Positions 10,024 to 21,164 of a DNA stretch of 64,000 bases are shown here, one piece after another (positions within the stretch are counted from its first letter, which is position 1; each line of letters starts with the position of its first letter). The stretch spans positions 38,848 through 102,847 of the forward strand of contig JASWJB010000142.1 of NCBI GenBank assembly GCA_032433595.1, in the 5' to 3' direction. Source of the DNA: Conoideocrella luteorostrata. Lineage: Eukaryota; Ascomycota; Sordariomycetes; Hypocreales; Clavicipitaceae. The notes under the pieces are model-generated. The model was not told the DNA's origin, ran no database searches, and saw nothing but the letters and a program-made list of their open reading frames with translations. The position numbers and the translations under genes are program-made.

Positions 10024-11863
10024 TCATTCATCATCCTGGCTTGTTTTCTTTCCCCTCTTGACCTCTATAGCTGCATTCAACGCATCCTGCAACGAATCTA
10101 ACAAATCCTGGGCATCCTCTAACCCAGCAGATATCCGCACGCTCTCCTCCAAGACGTCGAATGCTCTCAAGGCCTTGGCCTCTTCCTTGTCCCTGCCAAA
10201 CATGTACATGTTGTAGGCAAACATGATGGTGACATGTCCACCAATATGAGGAGAAGGGTAGAATCCCAACCGGTCATAAAATGCCCTTGCTGTCTCCACG
10301 CTCTCAAAATTCACATTAAGTAGATAACCGTACCCCGGATTTGGCATTTCTTGCGTGGGTTTCCTCTTGAACGCGTCAAAGTTGGCTTTGCTTGATAGCA
10401 GGCTGGGATACTGAACAAATGTGACTGGCGAGTCGGGCTGCTCAGTCATGCTATTGTGCAGGAACTCTGCCATGGCTCGACCATTGGCATTCAAACGAGC
10501 TGCCCGCTCGAAGAAGTCATGCGAGTTGGCTAATAGGACGCAGGCGTCTTTGGTAAAAAGCTGGTTGTGGTGCCCTTCGGCGAAGCACTTGGACAGCTCG
10601 TTGTAATGCGACGAGAGCGGATTGAGCACGATGGAGCCACCAAGAACGTCAGATCTGCCGTTAAATGACTTGGTGAGAGAAGTGAGTAAAAGATCTGACT
10701 GAGAGAAGACGTCGACGTTGCTGAAGGCGCCAATAGTGTCGTCGACAATGAGAACGAAACTGTGTTTCTCGGACTGTGAGTGGAGACTTGGTCAGAAGAT
10801 ACTTTGTGGGATAAGGGTAAACATTCAGGGTTTCAATCGTTCATATGGACTTACGATATTCTTCAAGCGCGGCAGGTCTGGAGACTCGAGACTAGGATTC
10901 CCAGGAAATTCGACAATTGCAAAAGCCACGCCTCGCCCCTCGGAAGCTTCCTTTTCGAGCCAGTCTTCAAAGATGTCAATGCCCTTCGCACCAACTTGAC
11001 CAAAATGTTTCCACCCACCGGCACTATCTTCGTGTAGCAATTCATGTGTATTGTGGAACACAATGCCCAACTCGACATTGGTCTTTCCTGGTAGGTAACT
11101 CTGCAAAATGTTCTTCGCTTCAAAGACCGCTCCCATTCCAGAAGGGTAAAGGAAGACGTCTTTGCTTTGGCATTTCACTTTTTGGGGATCAATTGCGCCG
11201 TGACGGAGTAGGTCAGGGATGAGCTGTCGCAATGGTTCATGACCTGGGCCCTCAGGAGTCCAGGTGGGAGCAGGAGGAGCATCTGCGTCATGGAAAGGGA
11301 CTTCAACCAAGCCATCAATATTTTCGAGAAAATACTCTGCTTCGCGGACGGATACTGGCAAGCCTGGTGTACCCCAACTACGCAAGAGAGCCCTGGCATA
11401 CTGGGTCTCATACAGCACACAGTACAGTCGATGGCCAGCCACCTGGACCACCTTAAAGGTGAGTTTGTTGGCTGAGATGGCGTTTTCCCTGCGCTTCTTG
11501 TGTGCAACATGGCTAGCTGTGTACTTCCACATGACGGGGTCCAGATACATTAAGCAGGCTCTATCTGCTAAGCCTACTCTCTTGGCAATCTCTTGAGAGA
11601 GCTAGACGAGTATGAGCACGAGTATTAGGTATTTATCACTACTAATTTATAAGTCTTGCAGGGGGGTGGGCGAGGCATACCGTACGGGCGTGCTGTGTTG
11701 GCCACAATCGGGGATAGATGTGTACAACCTTGGCAAAAGGAGCCGTATTCCCCTCACGAACACTTTTTAGCAGGTCCCATCCCGGAACATTAGTAATAAT
11801 GCTGTATGGCGTCTGGGGAGGCGGCGCGTGGCCATATTCGGACTGTGTTTTGAGGATTACCAT
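10024..11863 (-). CDS. Cystathionine gamma-synthase-like PLP enzyme
   Basis: Three exons, 11863-11681, 11601-10855 and 10773-10024, both introns in phase 0, giving 559 residues. The N-terminus (GHAPPPQTPYSI..PGWD) and overall length match the long fungal cystathionine gamma-synthase type (Str2-like) of the Cys/Met-metabolism PLP family, which makes cystathionine from an activated homoserine ester and cysteine. The region FVLIVDDTIGAFSNVD holds the aspartate expected to contact the PLP ring nitrogen, and SLTKSFNGRSDVLGG holds the lysine (about 345) that forms the Schiff base. The C-terminus has the ESVRISAGLEDAQDLLDSL block that binds substrate carboxylate in this family. Cytosolic; no targeting signal seen. 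I cannot tell whether this is the housekeeping enzyme or a second copy with another substrate. Confidence 0.88.
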
Positions 11864-13259
11864 GATGGCCGCTGCTGGTTGACATCGGCTCGGTTGTATA
11901 GAGTAGAGAGGCGTCGGTTGGGCAGGGAGAACTTAGACGAAGATGGGTAGAGCCGCGGTGCGTGAGATGTCATGTGATGTCAGCTTATAACGTCTAGACC
12001 TGTCCTGCAATGTGGCTGTACGGTTGACGGCATTGTGAATAGCGGATGCTAAGCAGTGAAGTGCACATGTACGAGGCTTGTTCGGGCTGCGTTCAAGTCA
12101 ATCGGCATGGATGTATTGGTGTGGTCTCAACAAGCACGACTACCCCACGATGCACTTGCCGCTGCCGATACCGCAGCAAACCCATCGTGGACGGACTGTC
12201 GGCCGCCGCCATGCAGCTGGACTCTGCCTGAGGCAAAAATACGTGGGTGCAGAGGTTGCCCGCCTATCATCTGGCTTCTAGTCACTTGATTTGTCGGCTG
12301 AATTCACAGATGCGTTGCTCACTTTGTTTGGTAGTGCGAGCCGCCACGTCAAAAGTAGATCTGCCTCAACGCACAGAGAGAGAGCCAACTACGTCTAAGC
12401 TGGTGTCGTTTATGGACCTTCGGGATCCCAATATAGCAAAGCGTCGAGTTAAACCCGCCACAAGTTATCGAGCTGTGATATCAAGTATAAGAGATGCGCA
12501 TCACTTCCCTACAATTATAATGAAATGATGCGACTCAACGTGCACAAACTCTCCGTGAGATACTGGTTTGTGGATCTCTCGCTTACATTCCACATTTCAG
12601 TTTTTGATACTTTGTTTTTGGTACTCGCAGAAAATGGTCTGCTTGAAGCATTGGTCTAGCAACAGCATCAGCAGCCTCCCAGATCCACAACCTGCGTGCC
12701 GTATTGAAGAGAGGGCTCGCACCTCCCACGACTAATGATGATAGAATGCCAACCACGATTAAGCTTGATGGAGTAACATGAAAACGCGCCAAAATTTAGA
12801 ACGAAATAAACAGTCAACCGGGTAAGGCATTCCAAAATAAGGGAATAGAAGTTTGTACGAGGTAAAAACAAATCCAATCAAGTTATTTTCAGGACATGAT
12901 AATACCGAGCTGCTAGAAATTGATTTAAAAAATGGTGTGTTAAAATGCTACTTTTTTTTTCAGTTCATAGTCCGATAAAATACCAACTCGTTCCTGCAAT
13001 ATAGGTGCGGACCGAGGCAAATTCCGCGCTATTGTTACCAAGTCAAACAAGCAATTTATCGGCATAGTGGATCATAGGGAAGGGAACTACTTCATATCTC
13101 GATACAATGTTAACGCCGAGGCAAAATTCGAAAAGTCTCAATTAGAAAAGACAAAAGCCTAGCAGACTTATGGTGGGCGCCCGTCAAGGATTCATAGAGT
13201 ATGTGACGTCGCTTGTTGCCCTACTTAGCCGAGAATGAGCTCTAACCAGGAGTGAACTA
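11864..13259. other. Intergenic region, no gene supported
   Basis: Small overlapping ORFs only. The right half (about 12780-13150) is visibly AT-richer than the surrounding genes and may be old decayed repeat sequence. Confidence 0.45.
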
Positions 13260-13996
13260 TTGAAAATACCATCCCGAACATGCGGGTTGTCTAAAAACAA
13301 GGGTAAAGAGTTCATGTTCCTGGAAGACACCAGGAAACAGGGCGGAGAAAGGGTGATCTGTAGAAGAGACGCCTCATGCTGTGCCTATAGCGGCCCAAAC
13401 AAAGAAGAAAACATTCCTGAATGCGAGGCCGACGGGGAGCCTGAAGATGGGAAGACGCCACCTGAGAAGGAAAAGACAGTCCCGAACGAGAGGCTGGCAA
13501 AGAGCTTACAGATGGAAAGACAACACGCGGTGAAGAATTGTCTAAACAGGAGATCGAAACCGAGAAAACTGAACTGACAACAGCCGTTGAGGAATCTTCG
13601 GCAAAGGAGTTTGCTGAGCTTGTGGCACGTTATCAGGTCAAAAAAGTCGTCAAAGCCACTTTCAAACAGTCCCTCGAGACTTTCCGCACGGAAAACGTCA
13701 AGTATGAGTCGCTCTCTGTCGATTCTCAACCTGTCTCTAAATCGCCGGAGCTTGGTAGTAAAATGTTAAAAGCTGTTGCCTTGGCGTCCTTTGTGAACGG
13801 CGTGGCGAGCTCCCTTGAGGAGGATGTTAGCACCGCGGATCGTGTCGCGGCTCTGACCTCCATGGTGCCAGTGGCAGGAAGGGTCCACCCGTATCGTTTT
13901 GACAAGCTATGGAGGATAGGGCCCAACTTTTATCATGAAAGGCGTCCTGAGTCAATTAAAAGCGGAGTACGGAAGGGTACTTCGGCCGCCTTCTAA
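13260..13996 (+). pseudogene. Broken gene, possible relic of a large secreted fungal protein
   Basis: Two overlapping plus-strand readings (13260-13577 and 13485-13996) look like pieces of one protein in different frames. The first is charged and proline-rich (EPEDGKTPPEKEKT). The second has a helical part (KQEIETEKTELTTAVEES) and ends with LKAVALASFVNGVASSLEED and TADRVAALTSMVPVAG. That last segment recalls a helical region I associate with the long C-terminal part of enterotoxin-A-like ADP-ribosyltransferase proteins of entomopathogenic fungi. This is recollection of a pattern, not a search result. The catalytic part is absent here, there is no signal peptide and the frame is broken, so it could not act as a toxin. 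It may alternatively be an ordinary gene with an intron I have not resolved. Confidence 0.3.
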
Positions 13997-14463
13997 TTTA
14001 CATGATAATAGAAGTTCCAGCAAGCAGCGGTTATTATATAGTCATCCGTGCTGACCGGGGTGTCTGTGGGTCCCGCCATGGTCGCCAAAGATAGATAAGA
14101 GGACGAAGAGCCGAAGCAAAGGCCGGCGACCAACCGTCGACCATTGGCGACCGCATAAATCGCTATCGCTAGTTACTGAAAGCCCTCAGATCTCAGCAAT
14201 GTTCCGCTATCGGCCTCACTAGGCGAAGATAGCGATGACCCAGGGATAATGGCAGTTGCCAGCGATTAGTGTTTGCATTTGATCACTTCAAACTCCTCAG
14301 CCCACGCTGTGGCTATCATAAATTGCCGTAGATTTAGCCATGTATTCGTTACTTATAAGAAGACCTCGCATCACCGTACTGCAGTCTGTTGCTGTCGCTG
14401 CTGTTTCTGTCCCACTCAGTGTAGAAACACAATACCCGGCAAGGCTGGCTGGTTACAAACAAA
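13997..14463. other. Spacer upstream of the MFS permease
   Basis: No gene supported. Presumed promoter region of the MFS gene starting at 14464; no convincing TATA element seen. Confidence 0.5.
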
Positions 14464-16149
14464 ATGGTTAGCTGGAAGTCACTGCTGTCTCCAAAGCCGT
14501 CACTCGACGTGCCAGGTCTCGAGTCGGTCGATATATCCGACAAGGCAATGGAGCGTCGGATAGTACGTAAACAAGATCTGCGAATCTTGCCGTGGGTGTG
14601 TGTCACATATTTGTTAAGTATGCAGTCAATTTCGTCTCACTTGCCCTTCTTTCCATCTATCCATCCAGCCAGCCAGCCAGCCAGCCATACCATGCCGTGA
14701 TGCTAACCCAGACGGCAAGACTACCTCGATCGAGTGAACCTGGGCAATGCGCGAACGCTGAACAACGACACCCCGGAAGACAACATTGTCACACAGCTCA
14801 GCCTCACTGGCCAGCGATACAATGTCGCAGTTGCGCTCTTTTTCGTCCCATACGTTCTCATGGAATTCCCATCCAACATCTTGCTCAAGTACTTTTCGCC
14901 GAGCCGCTGGATTGCCCGCATCATGATCTCCTGGGGCATCATCACCATTTGCACCGCCGCCGTGACCACCTACGGCGGACTGTTGGCCGTGCGCATCTTT
15001 CTGGGTCTCGCCGAAGCAGGCTTCTTCCCCGGCATTATGATGTACCTCTGTTTCTGGTACAAGCCTGAAGAGCGGGCAACTCGCATGGCCATATTCGCCT
15101 CCTCGGTCTCCGTGGCTGGTGCATTCGGAGGTCTCCTCGCCACTGCCATTTCGTTCCTCAACAAAAAGGCCGGCCTGTCTGGTTGGCAGTGGCTATTCAT
15201 TCTCGAAGGCATTCCCGCTGTCATTGTCGGCGTCATGGTCTGGTTCATGCTTCCAGACTACCCGCAGACGGCCTCGTGGTTGACGCCCCAGGAACGAGCT
15301 TTTGCCGTGAAGCGACTTGGCCCCTACGCACCGTCGATGAACGACAAGCACTGGGACAGCAACGTCGCAAAGGAGACCCTGGCCGACCCCTACTTCTGGC
15401 TGTTTGCCGCACAGTACTTTCTCATGACAAACTCCCTTAATGCCTTTGGCTACTTTGCCCCAACTATCGTGGCGTCGCTAGGATTCGACGGCTATAATGC
15501 CCAGCTGCTGACGGTGCCGCCCAACGTGGTGGCCCTGTTCATCGTTATAGGCAATTGTCTTCATAGTGACAAGACGCGAGAGCGATCTCGACACGTCATT
15601 GCGGCGTTGCTTCTGGTTGCAACGGGATATCTGCTACTTGCTGTTGTTAGGGAGAAGGCAGTGCGCTACTTTGCAGTCTGTCTTATTGCCTGTACAAATG
15701 CGGCTGTCCTGCCCTTTGTTGCTGTAAGTTTATCCCCGAGATCTGCCATGTTCACGATTGAAATGTTTTCATTCAGGCTAACTTGTTCGTGACTGCAGCA
15801 CCGAACGGCCACTGTACAAGGCTCGACCGCAACGGCCCTTGCTACCGGAGGCATGATTGCTATATCAAACTGCGGCGGCATCTCCAGTCCGTTCCTCTTC
15901 CCTAGCAGCGACTCACCCATGTATAGCAAAGGAAACTGGACCATCTTTGCCTTCCTGGTGGTGGCAGCTGCATTTACAGTATACACATGGTACACCCTGG
16001 GTAGCCATGCCGGATATAGGACTGGTGGAAGGGATGATGAAGGCCGGCTGGAGGTTATGGAAGGGAAGGCCGGCGATGAGAATGAAATGATGAATGAGGC
16101 TATGGGACTTGCCAAGAAGAAGGAAATAGAGTCCCGGCATGGCGTTTAA
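14464..16149 (+). CDS. MFS permease, allantoate/nicotinate (Dal5/Tna1) type
   Basis: Three exons, 14464-14617, 14720-15723 and 15799-16149, giving 502 residues. Exon 1 ends in TYLL and the splice to exon 2 restores LLNYLDRVNLGNA, the signature of the first membrane helix in the anion:cation symporter branch of the major facilitator superfamily. Further landmarks are FFVPYVLMEFPSN, the RIFLGLAEAGFFPGIMMYL helix, FWYKPEERATRMA and GWQWLFILEGIPAV. The long loop TPQERAFAVKRLG is typical of Dal5-like permeases. About twelve membrane helices can be traced. Known members import allantoate, nicotinate, pantothenate and similar acids at the plasma membrane; the substrate here cannot be told. Intron 1 contains a (CCAG)n run at 14663-14686. 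The gene converges on tinA with only about 180 nt between them. Confidence 0.9.
14663..14686. repeat. (CCAG)n microsatellite inside intron 1 of the MFS gene
   Basis: About five tandem CCAG units lie within the 102-nt first intron (14618-14719). They place extra AG dinucleotides upstream of the acceptor at 14718-14719 that must be ignored in splicing. Confidence 0.7.
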
Positions 16150-16332
16150 TCTGTTGTGCACTAGAACTAAAAGCCATTAAACTATGCGTTGATTTGCATT
16201 ACCAAGAAATTGACTCATGCAAGTAGTATTCATTGACATATGCCCGCTATTCAAATTCTTCATGTGTAAATGTCCACAACACTGCAAGCTTTGCTTTATA
16301 AAAAAAATCCACGGCTTCATGCTCCTTGCCCT

Positions 16333-18549
16333 CTATTGCGCATTACCTGAAATTAGAGTCTCCAATTCCCGTGGACTGAGTGTGCTTCTTCGCCTTGAAG
16401 CGGTCTTGCTGGCTTTCCGATCTCGTTTTCTCTTCTCCGGCTTCACTGGATCCTCCGATGGTGCTGGATCCTGTTTAGCCGGATCACCTGTCTCCTCGTC
16501 TTCAGGTCTGGTGATTATAGATTCCCCATTGAGAGGGTTGGCTGGAATGGTCGCTGCTGTTGATGGAATAGTGGGTCGAGATGCACCTCGTGTTGAGCCA
16601 CGAGCCGCCCTCAGCTTGGCTCTGACCCGAGCGGCATCAGCTTCTTTTTCGGCTGCGGCCAGCTTCGCCGCAATGTTGGACATTGTCAATGGACTCTGCT
16701 GCGCTGTCGGCTCGGTAGTTCGAAATGCCGTCGTGTGGGAAGTCAGGCGGGAGGAAGCTTGGTTAGCAGTAGACTTGGATGTGTGTGTGGTCGTTTCTTC
16801 GTCTTTGTCACCCTGTTGAGCTGTCGCCTCGTGGTCATCGTCTTTCTCTACTGAGTTCATTGTTGTATCTCGTTTCGGTAGTAATACATCGTCTAGCGAG
16901 GGTCTTGAAGGGGACCGTGGCCGCTCTGCTGGCTTGGAAATCCTGCTTGGAAGTCTCGACAGAGGTGCCAAGGCTCTTGGACGCACAGGCAGAGATCTCA
17001 TCGATTTGGACTCCGACGCTTGGTTATGATTTGACCCTTCGTCGTTGGTGACGACTCCATTTGGTCGAGGCTGTGTGTGTTCATTCCTCAAGAACCCTCG
17101 ATTGCCTGCCGAGCTCGAATTTCGCAGGGGACTGAGCTGCGGACGTTCCGGAATAGGAATCGATTCCAGCGAGTCGTCTTTCCGGAGTTCCTGATCACGA
17201 TCAGTTTGATCCGATATATCTTGGTCGTTATTAGGCGCGGCTTGTTCCTCTATTAACGCATTATCCTCATAGTCTGTGACATCACTATCCAACTGCTCCT
17301 CTTCATCGTCGTAATTCTCGCCTTCTGCGTCTCCAAATATCTCTTTATTCGGCGGGCAGGGGGATCGCGAGAAGTCATGAGCTTGTTCCTCGGACTCTTC
17401 TTTGACAGCCGAGAGACAGCTAATCCCAGTACCTTTGACTTCAACATCGTTAACACGGACGGGACTTAGTCGCATTCCCATTTGTAGCTCTTCGTCACAG
17501 ACAGGCTTCCCGCTGGCCGCCATTCGCCTCCGCCACCCATCCATGAGATGAACTGCATCTCTCCATCGGTCCTCCATCTTCACCCAGCCCGTCTTGAGTC
17601 TGTTGATCTCCTCCTCTCTTATGACAACTTCTTCAAGTGGTACGAATGAAGGATTTGTGAGAAGCATTCTCATATGGTCCATGACGGAGCCTATTTCTGC
17701 CGCCATATCCTCGCAGGAAGGCCGCTTGTGCACGTGAGCGTCCTCTTTATCGTCTCTAACCCAGCCGCTCATGTCTTGCAGTTGAGCCATTGCCCTCTGC
17801 ATCATACCAAGTATGGTGTCATTCTCTTCTGTGAGATGTTCGGCTAGATTTGCTAGGGTCGCATTAGTTTCACTGCGAAGCTCCGACCCGTAGGCAGTCG
17901 GGCTACCTGTCAGTGCTGTGTTGGCTTTTTCTCGGCCAATATCGCCCGTCACTGTGATGGTCATCACCGCTGGGTTTCCTCTAGAGCCTCGCGATCGACC
18001 AGCTTCTCCGAACTGTTTCTTTAATGTGTCAATTTGCCGATCTCGCCTGCGTATTTCTGTGGCACAAGACGAGCGGGATTGCGCGACGAGAGACTTCATT
18101 CTCGCGACTTCTTCTTTCTGCGCCTTGGCGTTTGCTTCTGCCGATTTGAGCTGCGTTTTCAACGAATCTTCTGCAGCCATCGAAATATCAGCTTTACGCT
18201 GGGCCTCTGCATATTTTGTAGTCAGGCGAGACACGTCCTCCGTTAACTTGAGGTTCTCCGCACGCAACCCGCGCATGGTGGCTGAAAGTGACTCTCGACT
18301 TTCGGCATCGCGCTATGTTCATGTCAGCATTTGGACATAAGTGCTGGCCGGGTTTTCAAAGCATACGTCGCGACGAAGTATCAAGTCGTTTAAAATGCTA
18401 ATTATGCGTCCTGAAAGCACTGCATCACCTTCGCTACCCTTTCCGGCGCCGGCGAAATCGATGGAATCGCCATCACGTAGTAATCCTCTGGAGAGTAATT
18501 GGTTGTTGATGTACAGCGATGCTGTCCGTAGATTCTCGGTGTCGATCAT
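16333..18549 (-). CDS. tinA: NIMA-interacting protein TinA, afadin/alpha-actinin-binding type
   Basis: Two exons, 18549-18367 and 18312-16333, phase 0, giving 720 residues. The N-terminus (MIDTENLRTASLYINNQLLS) and the exon junction LILRRD/RDAESRESLSATMRGLRAEN match the fungal NIMA-interacting protein family with an afadin- and alpha-actinin-binding domain. Residues about 70-160 are a long coiled coil (KYAEAQRKADIS, LKSAEANAKAQKEEVARMK, ending in RDRQIDTLKKQFGEAG). The middle has a conserved region around WVKMEDRWRDAVHLMDGWRRRM, and the C-terminal 350 residues are acidic then basic and disordered, rich in Ser/Pro, fitting a phosphoprotein. In Aspergillus nidulans TinA binds the mitotic kinase NIMA and sits at spindle pole bodies during mitosis. 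An upstream in-frame TTG at 18573 was not taken as start because the family begins at MIDTENL. Confidence 0.85.
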
Positions 18550-19509
18550 CGCGACAATTCCGACCGCGCCCAAAACAGGTGTATGTGGCTTTACAGCAAT
18601 GTTGTCATGCTCTGGAAAAATTTCATGCGGATTTTGTTATTTATAAATTTTTTTTTTATTTGATCGTTGCGCAGTCGGGATGCGATTCGATGCGATATGG
18701 ATGGATGGTCCCCTTGCAAACAATTGTTGTGTTTGGTTGCTATGTGGGGGAGAGTAAACAAAGATTTGGTGGCTGCTGACTAACAGATTTTGTGCATCAA
18801 CCCGAGATGCGGGTAGCTACCTGCGCTAGCGAAAGATAACGTGAACTGTAGATGACTTCCTTCATTTGATTCAATATAAACGGCTAATTACATCATATAT
18901 ACATGTTATCGAGAGTCATTTAGCTCGGTTTGGCGAGGCTGTGCGCTACAGATTCGCTATGCGGCTAGCTTTTGCGATGCAGCTCATGGCAATGCATGAA
19001 CATCGCTGAGCCGATGTTCTTAATAACCTTTCATTGCTAGCAACAATCTGTAGGCGTATGCCCTCAACTCGCAGGAATGGAGGATTACTCGTATCTTCGC
19101 GCCCTTTACCTAAAGGGACAGACATGGAACCCGTCATCGCACATCAACGTGCCACAACAGCGGGCCAGCATAGCTAAGGCTCATCGTCAGTCCGGCGCAG
19201 CCCAAAACCGACCCCAGAGTCGGGGCCTTAACTATTCTGTTAGTGCTGGTTTCTGTTATTGTTAAGGGGGCGAGTAAAATTGATCAAAGAATAAAATCTC
19301 AGACACGTTTGAGAAGATTGTTTGTAACGCGGTTGCTTTCGGCATCGCCCAATAAAGAAACCCCAAAATATATGTGAAAAATAAGATCAGGGAGTCTTCT
19401 AGGGGCTTTGATGGCCCCGCGGCGTCATCATGCTAGTGTAGGACAATAATAAAAGGAACATGGTGAAACATACATTGGTGAGTGAAAAATCTTGCTGACT
19501 GTAGGTCAG
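18550..19509. other. Spacer upstream of tinA, no gene supported
   Basis: A T-rich run (about 18645-18660) and general AT-richness are visible. A 62-codon ORF at 19077-19265 has no family features. The right end is the 3' flank of RRP7. Confidence 0.5.
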
Positions 19510-20451
19510 TCAAGTCTCGGGCTTAAACTTGCCACGCTTCTCCCGCATTGCATCGACCTTTCGCCTGTCTTCCTGGAACCGTCGAAGCAGAGATGCTTGC
19601 TCTTTTTTACGTTGCTCACGAAGCTGGAAGCGGTAGAAATTCTGCAACTCGGACTTTTTCTTGGCCGCCCTATCGACCATTCTTTGCTTGGCCACTTCAG
19701 CTTCGTTGCGACTAGCTGGAGCCGCCCTGCCTCCACGTGTAACAGTAACGAAGCCATCCTCATCAGGTTCATTGCGGAGCCTCTTGGACAATTCAACGGC
19801 CTCCTTTTCCTTGCGGTTAAAGGCATTAAAGAATGCATGGACCGACTTTTGCATAGCGGACTTGTCGACTCTGGAAAGTTGCAGGTGTGTTGATATCCAA
19901 GCCGATCCCAAAGGTGGTACCTCATCCGCTAAATTTTCACCCCAGACTGGATATTTTTTACTCTTTTGAACCTTGGCGATAGCTTTCAGCACTAACTGCA
20001 CGCTCTTCTCGTCTGCGAGTAAGACCACGGCTGTGCTACTGCTTCTGTGTAGTTGCCGGGTCCATATCTGCGGCAATTTGGACTCTTGTTCCTCTCGCTC
20101 TCTTTCCTCGACTTCGACATCCGTCATCTTCCTCTTCTTGGCGAATCCTTGCACCTTTGTCGCTTGGGCGGGATCTACTGGCAGAATAGGTTTTGCTTCG
20201 TCGTCAAAAATTATCGTTTCGAAACGGCCCGCTCCTACCAAATGCGTAAAAACAGCACGGAAATGAGGTTCTGTGCTATCGCTTGGAATATTCTTCAGAA
20301 ACAGACTGCGGGAATCGTTTGCAGTGGAAACCTTGGGTGCATTTTGTCGAACTCGAACTTCGTGGATGGCACTATGAGGGAAGGATGGGAGGGCAGGCAT
20401 ACGGATTGACAAGATTGCAAAGGTTTCGCTTGAAGTATCTGTTTGTGCCAT
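19510..20451 (-). CDS. RRP7: Ribosomal RNA-processing protein 7
   Basis: Single-exon gene of 313 residues. The N-terminal part carries an RNA-binding-like fold with SRSLFLKNIPSDSTEPHFRAVF and a later SSTAVVLLADEKSVQLVL strand-helix. The C-terminal 85 residues are the diagnostic RRP7 domain: DEDGFVTVTRGGR, then a basic helix KKKSELQNFYRFQLREQRKKEQ, ending LLRRFQEDRRKVDAMREKRGKFKP. In yeast Rrp7 belongs to the UTP-C and CURI complexes, acts in the nucleolus in 18S rRNA maturation and small-subunit assembly, and links this to ribosomal-protein gene transcription. The gene is divergent from the TMEM19-like gene with about 710 nt between the two start codons, which must hold both promoters. Confidence 0.93.
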   Translation of the reverse strand: MAQTDTSSETFAILSIRMPALPSFPHSAIHEVRVRQNAPKVSTANDSRSLFLKNIPSDSTEPHFRAVFTHLVGAGRFETIIFDDEAKPILPVDPAQATKVQGFAKKRKMTDVEVEEREREEQESKLPQIWTRQLHRSSSTAVVLLADEKSVQLVLKAIAKVQKSKKYPVWGENLADEVPPLGSAWISTHLQLSRVDKSAMQKSVHAFFNAFNRKEKEAVELSKRLRNEPDEDGFVTVTRGGRAAPASRNEAEVAKQRMVDRAAKKKSELQNFYRFQLREQRKKEQASLLRRFQEDRRKVDAMREKRGKFKPET

Positions 20452-21164
20452 GATGAATGGTTGTGGAATGCGCTCGCCAAGGAACCGTCGACAGTCCAGG
20501 TGTCAATTTCTGTCTCTGACGCCGTTCATCGATATCCGCTGTTGACGATTCTCTTCTAGCTGCTGCTTCAGAAGGGAAAAAAAATTAGCCCCACATGCTT
20601 ATCGATTGGACATGTCTTAGCGGCACTGTCTGCACTGTGCACCTCCTTCGGTTGAACATGGAATTTGACAAAATTTGAAATCGGCAAACTATGAGAAAGA
20701 ATGTATACTGTTGCTTGTTTTTGTCTTGCGGCTTACTCATTGTTTCAGTCTTCGCCTAGCAGAATGTACAAATTTGAACAAGTGGGATGCAAGGACACCG
20801 CTAATATTTTGCCTTAACCTGAGCATGTTATCCTCTGTTGCATTTTCAGTTGGGTATACCAAGACCAAGAGATATATTGCTTAATATCATATTTCGGCAT
20901 CAAACACAAGAGATATATAGGTTATGGTGGTTTGGTGATCTCGAGCAGCCACAGCTCAGTCGTATGACTTGTACGAAAGGTCTTTAGTTAGTTAGCGGAT
21001 AACCAAAACGGGACTGATGAGCGAACGCTCCACAACTAAGCTGAGTGCCTGGTATGCGACGATTTGACGTCAGTCATCCGCCCGCCGACAAAGCTATCAT
21101 CAGTTATGTCAAACCAAGTCGCAAAATCTCGAAGCGCACACCACCATCACTGCAGCTGCTTACC
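20452..21164. other. Shared upstream region of RRP7 and the TMEM19-like gene
   Basis: No gene supported. Divergent promoter region. Small ORFs here lack family features. Confidence 0.5.

Noticed and set aside
16217..16819. 200-codon plus-strand ORF
   Set aside because: Antisense to the tinA 3' end; low-complexity Ser/Val/Leu content mirrors the disordered region on the other strand.
18549..18646. FHA domain at the start of the tinA gene
   Set aside because: The segment LYINNQLLSRGLLRDGDSI looks FHA-like at first, but the block and the exon junction fit the NIMA-interacting protein family N-terminus.
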